Shown here: one piece after another, positions 1-5,714 of the stretch
How the letters are laid out: each line of letters begins with the position of its first letter
Position numbering within the stretch: position 1 is the stretch's first letter
NCBI GenBank assembly: GCA_947486675.1
Contig: CANKUF010000028.1
Span: 1-7,585, forward strand
Source of the DNA: Acidimicrobiaceae bacterium
GTDB taxonomy: Bacteria; Actinomycetota; Acidimicrobiia; Acidimicrobiales; Ilumatobacteraceae
DNA: 7,585 nucleotides
Reading direction: 5' to 3'
Translations under genes and position numbers: made by a program
The notes under the pieces: generated by a model
What the model was told of the DNA's origin: nothing
The model's database searches: none
The model's input: the letters and a program-made list of their open reading frames with translations, nothing else

Positions 1-352
1 GCGCGCAGAATGCCGCGAATTACTGACACTTGCTCAAGAGTCACTGCTTGCTCATATGCACTACGAGGCAAAAAATGCAGTTTCGCCCAATGAAATGGCC
101 GTTTATGGGCGCCAAGGCAAATCATGTCAGCGATGCAACGATCTCATTCGCGTTGCTCACCACGGTGAAGCAAACCGCGTGTTGTACTGGTGCCCTGGTT
201 GTCAAACTGGCCATCAACCACTTGTCAGCCCTAACTTCACGCCGCTCTCCATTGATCGCACGCCAGCATTTGGCGACAGTCATCCTGCTTCACAAATCTT
301 GATGAATGAATTCGCCACCATGCGTGGTGACGGACAAGATTCGTTTAACTAA
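1..352 (+). CDS. Nei/Fpg-family DNA glycosylase (endonuclease VIII-like), C-terminal part, 5' end outside window
   Basis: This gene is open from the left edge (frame starting at base 2) to the TAA at 350-352, giving 116 visible residues. Near visible residues 34-68 it carries the C-terminal zinc finger of the Fpg/Nei family. A VYGR lead-in is followed by Cys42-x2-Cys45, then YWCPGCQ with Cys64-x2-Cys67. Arg59 sits where the family's DNA-contacting hairpin arginine lies. The YWCPGCQ ending is typical of Nei rather than Fpg, which usually reads YCRQCQ or similar. These enzymes remove oxidised bases from DNA and nick the strand by beta/delta elimination. The catalytic N-terminus (Pro-Glu) lies upstream and cannot be checked. 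About 48 residues follow the finger, whereas E. coli Nei stops almost directly after it. The family call is secure. The subgroup and oxidised-base preference are inferred. Confidence 0.9.
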   Translation, partial: RAECRELLTLAQESLLAHMHYEAKNAVSPNEMAVYGRQGKSCQRCNDLIRVAHHGEANRVLYWCPGCQTGHQPLVSPNFTPLSIDRTPAFGDSHPASQILMNEFATMRGDGQDSFN

Positions 353-365
353 CTATTCGTTAGTT
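347..365. repeat. Perfect 7-bp inverted repeat at the convergent gene junction
   Basis: The arms AACTAAC (347-353) and GTTAGTT (359-365) pair perfectly around the 5-nt loop TATTC. The hairpin spans the last sense codon and TAA stop of the glycosylase gene and the TAG stop of the opposing reductase gene (355-353). It is AT-rich and has no T tract on either side, so it is not a classical intrinsic terminator. It could act as a weak bidirectional terminator or 3'-end stabiliser, or be chance. Confidence 0.4.
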
Positions 366-760
366 GCAGTTACGCGACCCATAATGCGGTCGACTGAAAT
401 AATGATTGCCACGCGATTGTCGCGTTCCTTTGGTTGACGGTAACGCTGTGCATATCGAGCACACGCCTCGTTCACTTCTGCATTGTCGTTATCGCGCGTT
501 GCAAGACGCACCGTTCCCTCAAGTGTGAGCCAACGACCACCATCTACTTGTGACACCACCGCACGTCCACCACGTTGTGCATGTTTTGCTTTTTGCGAAG
601 GCGTAAACGTAATCACGCGCACAACGTGTTTGTCTTCGTCGTATGTGAAACCAACTGGCACTACGTGAGGCGAACCATCTGGCCGCAGGGTAGTGAGCGT
701 TGCTAAATGTCGTTCCCGTAGGAATTCCAACATTTCTGGTGTCAGGTCTGCTGGGGTCAT
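353..760 (-). CDS. F420-dependent reductase of the pyridoxamine-5'-phosphate-oxidase-like split-barrel family (Rv2074-like, probable F420-dependent biliverdin reductase)
   Basis: A 135-residue protein of the flavin/deazaflavin oxidoreductase split-barrel fold. Recognisable segments in order are FLRERHLATLTTLRPDGSPH (residues 13-32), VVPVGFTYD (33-41), RVITFTPSQKAKHAQRGG (48-65) and VSQVDGGRWLTLEGTV (69-84), followed by ARYAQRYRQP (101-110). As I remember it, Mycobacterium tuberculosis Rv2074 has nearly the same series and length; that protein uses reduced cofactor F420 to reduce biliverdin to bilirubin. By analogy this is a soluble cytoplasmic F420H2-dependent reductase. The true substrate is unproven, because the family also contains enzymes acting on other substrates. 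The ATG (760-758) overlaps the TAA of the upstream permease by one base (TAATG) and has no clear Shine-Dalgarno sequence. Translation is therefore probably coupled and the gene is the last of the transporter operon. Confidence 0.85.
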   Translation of the reverse strand: MTPADLTPEMLEFLRERHLATLTTLRPDGSPHVVPVGFTYDEDKHVVRVITFTPSQKAKHAQRGGRAVVSQVDGGRWLTLEGTVRLATRDNDNAEVNEACARYAQRYRQPKERDNRVAIIISVDRIMGRVTATNE

Positions 761-3300
761 TACGCAGTGGTGATTGCCGCAAGCAGGTTCACGCGAGTTG
801 CTCGCCAGGCTGGGTAGACAGCAGCAAGCACTCCGATGACAAAGGCCATGATGAGAATCGAAACCGTGGGTCCTACTGGCACGGAAAATGATGAAAGTCC
901 CTGGTCACGTAGTGCATACACAATGACCCAGCCCAAACCGACGCCAAGAACAATGCCGACAACTGCGCCAAGCAGGGATGTAATCACGCTTTCCCAGCGA
1001 ACCGTGGTGCGCACCTGGCTCTTGGTCATTCCTACAGCCCGCAACAGGCCAATTTCTCGTTGACGCTCAAATACCGAGAGCAGCAATGTGATGATGATTC
1101 CAACGATGGCGATGATGACCGAGAGGAAGAGCAGTCCATAGATCAGGCCAAGAAGTTGGTTGATCTGACCAGATTGTGAGTCGATGTACTCGCGTTTCGA
1201 AAGCAACGTACCTTGTCCGTATTTGTCGACGGCAGCCTGCAGAGCAGTTCTTGCAGATTCATCCGAAACACCAGATTTGATTTTGATGTACACGCCAAGG
1301 TCAAATGTGATCACTGTCGTGTCTTTGGTGAGGTCACGGCTAACCGTGTACTTGCCTGCAAGTTCATCAAACTCGTAAATTCCAGCGATGGAAAGCGTTT
1401 TCACTTGTGCGTCGGCCAGTGTTACTTGGAGGGTGTCACCAAGTTTGGCATCGTTGTTCTCTGCGTATTGCTGTGAAACGAAAATAGTTTCAGGAGTGAG
1501 ATCTGCATACGACCCAGAAGTAAGACCAATGTCGTAGACGCCTTCTACCGTTGCCGGGTTAATGGTGGTGAGGTATTGACCCTTGCCATCAATCTTTACG
1601 GTGAGCAAGCCGATTCCCGTTGCGCGCTCAACTTCTGGAAGCGCGTTGATGTCATCGGCAAGTGATGGGCTGAGGCCACCAAAACCACGAGCGTTGGTGT
1701 TTATCGCGTAGTCACCTTTGAATTGTTGCGTGAATACTCCGTCAATTTGAGAGCTAATACTTGCGGCAAGGGCTGCGACTGCAGTTACGAGGGCGACCCC
1801 AATGAGCACAGGTGAAGCGGTGCGTGACGTGCGTTTCGGATTACGTGCGCTGTTTTGGCGAGCCATGGTTCCCGTAACTCCACGGAATTTTTCTGCTGGC
1901 TTGCCCAACAGCAATGCAACTGGTCGAGCAATAACTGGTCCAAGTGTGATGGTGCCAGAAAAGACAAACAGAATTCCAAGACCCAGCCATTTGTTACTTG
2001 CTCCACTCGTTACTGCGACAATCGTTGCTGCGCCGAGAGCGATAAGAATCAGACCGAACAGTGAGCGACGACGACTAAGAACGACTATTTCAATTGCGGT
2101 TTCGCGCATTGCAGCAAGTGGGGGAACTTTTCCAGCACGGCGCGCAGGCAACCATGCTGATGCAACCGTGACGATGAGTCCGACAACAATGGTGTTGACA
2201 ACTGCTGAGCTTGGCACCACGAGATCGCCACTTGGCAGGTCGATGCTGGCGGCTTTCAACAATGCGCTGAGAGCCTTTGAGAGGCCAATGCCTGCGAACA
2301 ACCCAATGGTCGAACCAAACAGACCAACAACCACTGACTCAATCATCAATGCACGCGTCACTTGTTTCTTTGACGCACCGATTGCTCGCAGGAGTGCATT
2401 TTCGCGTTGGCGCTGTGCCGCGCTAATGGAGAACACGTTGTAGATCACGAAGCTGCCAACGCCGAGGGCGATGTAGCTAAATGTGGAAAGCAAAATGCTG
2501 AAGAAACTGAGTGCAGACCCAATTTGATCCTGAGTTTCTTTAGTGATTTCTGCGCCTGTCAAAGTCTCAGTTTTGTACGAACTTGGAATAATGGCATTGA
2601 TTGCCTGAGCCAATTCTTCGTCCGAGGCAGAACCATCACCCGATATCAGGATGGCATCAACGAAACCAGGCTTGGCGAGAAATTCTTGCGCTGTTGCAAG
2701 ATCAAAGAGAGCAAATGTTGCTCCACCTGGTGAGCGCACATCGCCGTAACCGGCAATACCAACAAGCGTGAATTCACGACTGCCGGTTTGTGCAACGACT
2801 TTCACTATGTCGCCGACAACGTAGTTACCAGCTTTTGCTGAGGCTTCGTCTAGCGCAACTTCAGTGGAATTTGATGGGAACTTTCCTTCGCTAATCGTCC
2901 ACAGTGCACCCTTGAATTCTTCACCGACGCTGCCAAATGTTGGTGGTCCTGCACCTTCAGATCCGAGTGGTTGGCCATCTTTTCCAATGATGCGCGCAAA
3001 CGCCTGAATGTCGCCTTGCACATCGCCGACGCCAGGAACGGCCTCAATCATGGCAATGAGTTCGGCCGGAATTCGCTGACGCTCTTCTGCGCCAAAGTCG
3101 GCTTCAATCACTTGTGTTGAGCGAACATAGGAATCAACATTGCGAAACACATCGCTGAACAAGTTGTCAAACGTTCGGTTGAGTGTCGCAGAAAACACGG
3201 CAGTGCCTGACAGAAATGCAGTTCCCAAAATGACCGCAAGGGAAGTGAGAACCAAGCGTGCCTTGCGACCCAAGATTCCCTTCAGTGCAATACGCAACAT
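760..3300 (-). CDS. ABC transporter permease, FtsX/MacB-like, with two MacB-type extracytoplasmic domains
   Basis: An 846-residue membrane protein built from two related halves. The first half has an anchoring helix (about 15-37) and an extracytoplasmic MacB-PCD-like domain (about 40-255, with the 'EVALDEASA...VGDIVKV...LVGI' pattern). Three helices of an FtsX domain follow (about 264-290, 317-345 and 366-386). Two linking helices come next (about 412-433 and 437-458). The second half has a helix at 497-516, a second extracytoplasmic domain (517-712, 'FVSQQYA...LGDTLQV...IAGIY') and a final FtsX domain (helices about 714-742, 770-797 and 811-832). Cytoplasmic loops RENALLRAIGASKKQV and RQREIGLLRAVGMTKSQV mark the ATPase-coupling regions of the two halves. 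Such permeases work by mechanotransmission: they export or extract lipids, peptides or lipoproteins, or control cell-wall enzymes. The substrate is unknown. The gene follows its ATPase by 3 nt (TAA-ACC-ATG) with no strong Shine-Dalgarno sequence, which suggests coupling. Confidence 0.93.
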   Translation of the reverse strand: MLRIALKGILGRKARLVLTSLAVILGTAFLSGTAVFSATLNRTFDNLFSDVFRNVDSYVRSTQVIEADFGAEERQRIPAELIAMIEAVPGVGDVQGDIQAFARIIGKDGQPLGSEGAGPPTFGSVGEEFKGALWTISEGKFPSNSTEVALDEASAKAGNYVVGDIVKVVAQTGSREFTLVGIAGYGDVRSPGGATFALFDLATAQEFLAKPGFVDAILISGDGSASDEELAQAINAIIPSSYKTETLTGAEITKETQDQIGSALSFFSILLSTFSYIALGVGSFVIYNVFSISAAQRQRENALLRAIGASKKQVTRALMIESVVVGLFGSTIGLFAGIGLSKALSALLKAASIDLPSGDLVVPSSAVVNTIVVGLIVTVASAWLPARRAGKVPPLAAMRETAIEIVVLSRRRSLFGLILIALGAATIVAVTSGASNKWLGLGILFVFSGTITLGPVIARPVALLLGKPAEKFRGVTGTMARQNSARNPKRTSRTASPVLIGVALVTAVAALAASISSQIDGVFTQQFKGDYAINTNARGFGGLSPSLADDINALPEVERATGIGLLTVKIDGKGQYLTTINPATVEGVYDIGLTSGSYADLTPETIFVSQQYAENNDAKLGDTLQVTLADAQVKTLSIAGIYEFDELAGKYTVSRDLTKDTTVITFDLGVYIKIKSGVSDESARTALQAAVDKYGQGTLLSKREYIDSQSGQINQLLGLIYGLLFLSVIIAIVGIIITLLLSVFERQREIGLLRAVGMTKSQVRTTVRWESVITSLLGAVVGIVLGVGLGWVIVYALRDQGLSSFSVPVGPTVSILIMAFVIGVLAAVYPAWRATRVNLLAAITTA

Positions 3301-3303
3301 GGT

Positions 3304-4035
3304 TTAGTGGCCCAGTTTCTTCATGTAATCAAGCACGAGTTCCGGAGTTGGCTCGAGCAACTCACCAGCAATTTTTCCGTCTTTCAAAAACACGATGCGG
3401 TCTGCATAACTTGCAGATACGGGGTCATGCGTCACCATCACGATGGTTTGTCCAAGTTCATCAACTGCTTTACGCATGAACGACAGAATTTCGTTTCCAG
3501 TTGTTGAATCCAGGTTTCCCGTTGGCTCATCAGCGAAAATAATTGCTGGTTCACTGGCAAGCGCACGGGCAACGGCAACACGCTGTTGCTGGCCACCGGA
3601 AAGTTCACTTGGGCGATGAGTTAAACGATCTTGCAGGTGAACGGTATTGATTACTTTCTGAATCCATTCCTCGTTGCCCTTGTTGTTACCAAGAAGCAAT
3701 GGCAGACGGATGTTTTCATCTGCATTCAGTGTTGGAACCAAGTTGAATGACTGAAACACGAAGCCAATTTTGTCTCTGCGAAGTTTGGTCAGGTCTTTAT
3801 CTTTCAAACTTGCGATGTCAATGTCGGCAATAGTGACTGAACCCTCAGTCATTTCATCAAGACCCGCCATGCAATGCATGAGGGTGGACTTGCCAGAGCC
3901 GCTTGGCCCCATAATGGCAGTGAATTTGCCTGTTTCGAATTGCACCGACACATTGTCGAGTGCTCGTACTTCGCTGTCTCCGTGTCCGTAAATTTTGGAA
4001 ACGTTGGTTGCAGTCGCGGCTGAGGGGTTTTTCAT
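3304..4035 (-). CDS. ABC transporter ATP-binding protein, MacB/LolD type, partner of the FtsX-like permease
   Basis: This is the nucleotide-binding subunit for the permease immediately downstream. With the ATG at 4035 it has 243 residues. It has a full set of motifs: Walker A GPSGSGKST (43-51), Q-loop glutamine in VFQSFNLVPTLNADEN (Gln95), signature LSGGQQQR (145-152), Walker B IIFADEPTGNLD with catalytic Glu170, and the switch histidine in THD (His203). The AGLDEMTEG and DEPTGNLD wording is characteristic of the MacB/LolD/FtsE branch, which drives FtsX-type permeases. A longer reading starts at a TTG at 4056 and adds MGRRLWG, which looks unlike family N-termini. I prefer the ATG because a TAGGCT -10-like box lies 7 nt before it. 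The gene begins 44 nt after the peroxiredoxin stop, so read-through from that gene is also possible. Confidence 0.93.
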   Translation of the reverse strand: MKNPSAATATNVSKIYGHGDSEVRALDNVSVQFETGKFTAIMGPSGSGKSTLMHCMAGLDEMTEGSVTIADIDIASLKDKDLTKLRRDKIGFVFQSFNLVPTLNADENIRLPLLLGNNKGNEEWIQKVINTVHLQDRLTHRPSELSGGQQQRVAVARALASEPAIIFADEPTGNLDSTTGNEILSFMRKAVDELGQTIVMVTHDPVSASYADRIVFLKDGKIAGELLEPTPELVLDYMKKLGH

Positions 4036-4048
4036 ACCCCACAGCCTA
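4036..4048 (-). promoter_or_regulatory. Possible leaderless promoter -10 box for the ABC operon
   Basis: Read on the minus strand, TAGGCT (4048-4043) fits the actinobacterial TANNNT -10 pattern and is followed by 7 nt and then the ATG at 4035. That spacing would start the transcript at or next to the first base of the ATPase start codon. No good -35 hexamer is visible. The GGGG at 4040-4037 is too close to the ATG to be a normal Shine-Dalgarno sequence. The same bases would be coding if the TTG at 4056 were used. Confidence 0.4.
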
Positions 4049-4079
4049 CGACCCAATAGATGTGGACGTTATGCCGCGC

Positions 4080-4712
4080 TTACTTTGGTTGCGGGAGCAC
4101 GCGAAGGTATGGCTTCACGGTCTTCCAACCACCAGGGAACAGCGTCTTTGCTTCATCGTCGGATACTGCTGCGCCGATGATGACGTCACTGCCGTCTTTC
4201 CAGTTTGCTGGAGTTGCCACTTTGAATTTTGCGGTGAGTTGCAACGAGTCAATGACACGAAGCACTTCATCAAAGTTACGGCCAGTTGAAGCTGGGTAGG
4301 TAATGGTGAGCTTTACCTTTTTGTCAGGTCCGATAACGAACACGCTGCGAACTGTCAATGTGTCGTTCGCATTTGGGTGAATCATGTCGTACAGGTTGGA
4401 AACATTGCGATCTGGGTCACCGATCATGGGGAAGTTCACAGGAGTTCCCTGAGTTTCGCCAATGTCGCTTTCCCACTTTTCGTGTGATTCAACGCTGTCA
4501 ACTGAAAGTCCAATAACTTTCACGTTGCGCTTGTCGAACTCTGGTTTGATCTTTGCTACATAGCCAAGTTCGGTGGTGCACACTGGCGTGAAATCTTTCG
4601 GGTGGCTAAACAGCACGCCCCATGAGTCGCCCAACCATTCGTGAAACTTGATTTCACCTTGAGTGGTTTGAGCGGTGAAGTCTGGGGCGACATCGCCAAG
4701 ACGTACGGACAT
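4080..4712 (-). CDS. 1-Cys peroxiredoxin (Prx6 / AhpC-TSA family)
   Basis: A 210-residue thiol peroxidase, matching the usual length of bacterial Prx6-type enzymes. It opens with the family phrase RLGDVAPDFTAQTTQGEI. The active-site loop HPKDFTPVCTTELG gives the PxxxTxxC motif, with Pro38, Thr42 and peroxidatic Cys45. Arg122 in TVRSVFVIGPD matches the family's conserved active-site arginine. Cys45 is the only cysteine in the protein, so it cannot form an internal disulfide and must be recycled by an outside thiol or other reductant. The C-terminal part (about 160-210, including FPGGWKTVKPYLR) is the extended domain typical of Prx6. The enzyme reduces hydrogen peroxide and organic hydroperoxides in the cytoplasm. 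It has a strong AAAGGAGA Shine-Dalgarno sequence ending 6-7 nt before the ATG, and a likely own promoter in the 56-nt gap after the reductase gene. Confidence 0.95.
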   Translation of the reverse strand: MSVRLGDVAPDFTAQTTQGEIKFHEWLGDSWGVLFSHPKDFTPVCTTELGYVAKIKPEFDKRNVKVIGLSVDSVESHEKWESDIGETQGTPVNFPMIGDPDRNVSNLYDMIHPNANDTLTVRSVFVIGPDKKVKLTITYPASTGRNFDEVLRVIDSLQLTAKFKVATPANWKDGSDVIIGAAVSDDEAKTLFPGGWKTVKPYLRVLPQPK

Positions 4713-4717
4713 AGTGG

Positions 4718-4725
4718 TCTCCTTT
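4718..4725 (-). promoter_or_regulatory. Strong Shine-Dalgarno sequence of the peroxiredoxin gene
   Basis: AAAGGAGA is read on the minus strand just before ACCACT-ATG. It is the only strong ribosome binding site seen in the window and fixes the peroxiredoxin start at 4712. Other genes here start with leaderless-like or translationally coupled signals. Confidence 0.8.
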
Positions 4726-4732
4726 TGAGGGT

Positions 4733-4756
4733 GGATTCGTCACGATATCTGAATCC
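4733..4756. repeat. Inverted repeat GGATTC-N12-GAATCC across the peroxiredoxin -10 and start region
   Basis: Two perfect 6-bp arms, ggattc (4733-4738) and gaatcc (4751-4756), are spaced 18 bp centre to centre. They flank the candidate -10 box and overlap the predicted transcription start. That is where a repressor dimer could bind. It could also be a chance dyad, since no known operator consensus was recognised. Confidence 0.35.
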
Positions 4757-4772
4757 CGACCACTTTTGTCAA
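4742..4772 (-). promoter_or_regulatory. Probable promoter of the peroxiredoxin gene
   Basis: A perfect TTGACA (4772-4767) overlaps the TGA stop of the upstream reductase gene. The best -10 candidate is TATCGT (4747-4742; TANNNT, four of six bases matching TATAAT) with a 19-bp spacer, which is slightly long. GATATC with a 17-bp spacer is an alternative. The start site would fall near 4735, leaving a leader of about 20-25 nt that contains the Shine-Dalgarno sequence. Confidence 0.5.
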
Positions 4773-5656
4773 CTATTGCTCAAATCCACTCCGTAAGCGG
4801 TTTTAAAGGCATCGAAGTAGTCCGCATCGTGTTCTGAGGCGGCCATAGCCACCCACTCGATGTCCGATTGCTTGGCGCGGCCAGCGACAATTTCTGGGCC
4901 AGCCCACGAGCATGCGTAACGCAGCTGAGGTGTGTCGGTGGTGATGGCGTGGTGAATGACTGCGCCAACTTCTTCAGCTGGTGTGGCGTTGGTAATTCCT
5001 GCGGCGTAAAACGCAAACATGCGTCGGTAATGCGCGTCGTATGCACCACTTTGATTTGGTGCGTCGATGTTTTTCGCAAAGATGGAGGACTTCGTCACAC
5101 CGGGTTCAATAATGACAACGCGAATACCAAACGGTGCTACTTCTTGCGCGAGTTCCTCGCTGACGCCTTCGAATGCCCACTTTGATGCAACGTAGGGAGC
5201 CTGCGCAATAGCTGCAAATTTGCCAACAACAGAAGTGATATTCACGATGGTCCCGCTTTTGCGCTCACGCATGTTTGGTAACACCCGTTGAGTGCAACGA
5301 ATGGCAACAACCACATTCACATTGAACGCTGCGTGGTACATCTGTGTCGTGCTTTCCTCAATTACACCGTTGCCGCCGACTCCTGCATTGTTGACCAGTA
5401 CATCAACACGGTCGGTGGCAAGAAAGATGTCGGCGAATCCGCGCTGCACCGATACATCGTCTGCAACATCCATTTCAATCAGTTCAACCGTTACGCCAAG
5501 TTCGTTCGCACGGGCTTGCAACTTGTTGGCTTTGTCGATTGACCGAACCGTGCCAAATACGCGGTAGCCCTGCTGGGCGAGGTGCAAAGCGGTGGCGCGT
5601 CCAATACCCGAATTGGCTCCGGTAACAACGGCAACTAATGGCGAGGAAGTAGTCAT
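4769..5656 (-). CDS. Short-chain dehydrogenase/reductase (classical SDR family), NAD(P)-dependent oxidoreductase
   Basis: A 295-residue Rossmann-fold enzyme with every classical SDR landmark: cofactor loop TGANSGIG (12-19), VDV near the adenine pocket (Asp63 in EMDVAD), NNAG (89-92), the NVNV asparagine (Asn114), catalytic Ser142 in NITSVVG, Tyr155 and Lys159 in YVASK, and the PG turn (185-186). Arg38 in GTVRS follows the second strand and favours NADPH over NADH, as inferred from the family. Residues about 190-295 form the substrate-covering part, longer than the minimal SDR core of about 250. The substrate cannot be read from sequence; it resembles the broad 'SDR family oxidoreductase' group acting on keto or hydroxy compounds. 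The ATG at 5656 is supported by a TATTGT box 6 nt before it. The gene ends 56 nt before the peroxiredoxin start. Confidence 0.93.
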   Translation of the reverse strand: MTTSSPLVAVVTGANSGIGRATALHLAQQGYRVFGTVRSIDKANKLQARANELGVTVELIEMDVADDVSVQRGFADIFLATDRVDVLVNNAGVGGNGVIEESTTQMYHAAFNVNVVVAIRCTQRVLPNMRERKSGTIVNITSVVGKFAAIAQAPYVASKWAFEGVSEELAQEVAPFGIRVVIIEPGVTKSSIFAKNIDAPNQSGAYDAHYRRMFAFYAAGITNATPAEEVGAVIHHAITTDTPQLRYACSWAGPEIVAGRAKQSDIEWVAMAASEHDADYFDAFKTAYGVDLSNS

Positions 5657-5668
5657 GAACTCACAATA
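5657..5668 (-). promoter_or_regulatory. Possible leaderless promoter -10 box for the SDR gene
   Basis: On the minus strand TATTGT (5668-5663) is followed by 6 nt (GAGTTC) and then the ATG at 5656. This is the TANNNT-to-ATG spacing of actinobacterial leaderless transcripts. There is no convincing Shine-Dalgarno sequence. No good -35 box was found at the normal distance. Confidence 0.45.
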
Positions 5669-5679
5669 AACGCTCGCCT

Positions 5680-5714
5680 ATGTCACTCGTGCAGGCGGCA
5701 AGTATCGTCGGCGC
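5680..5714 (+). promoter_or_regulatory. Possible leaderless promoter for the AAA+ ATPase gene
   Basis: TATCGT (5703-5708) is followed by exactly 6 nt (CGGCGC) and the ATG at 5715. ATGTCA (5680-5685), 17 bp upstream, matches TTGACA at four of six bases. No Shine-Dalgarno sequence is present. It lies back to back with the SDR promoter in a 58-bp divergent spacer. Confidence 0.5.

Noticed and set aside
1802..2443. A 213-codon open frame on the plus strand inside the permease gene
   Set aside because: It lies wholly antisense to a clear FtsX-like permease, its translation is arginine- and threonine-rich with no recognisable domain, and it has no start signal. It is a shadow of permease codon use.
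2407..2733. A 108-codon plus-strand frame with several cysteines, antisense to the permease
   Set aside because: No motif or ribosome binding site is present, and it is fully explained by the permease coding on the other strand.
4039..4065. Inverted repeat ccaca/tgtgg between the peroxiredoxin and ATPase genes as a terminator
   Set aside because: It has only 5 bp with a 17-nt loop and no T tract, so it is too weak to call.
4080..4712. Typical 2-Cys AhpC
   Set aside because: Only one cysteine (Cys45) is encoded and the C-terminal extension is Prx6-like, so it is a 1-Cys enzyme.
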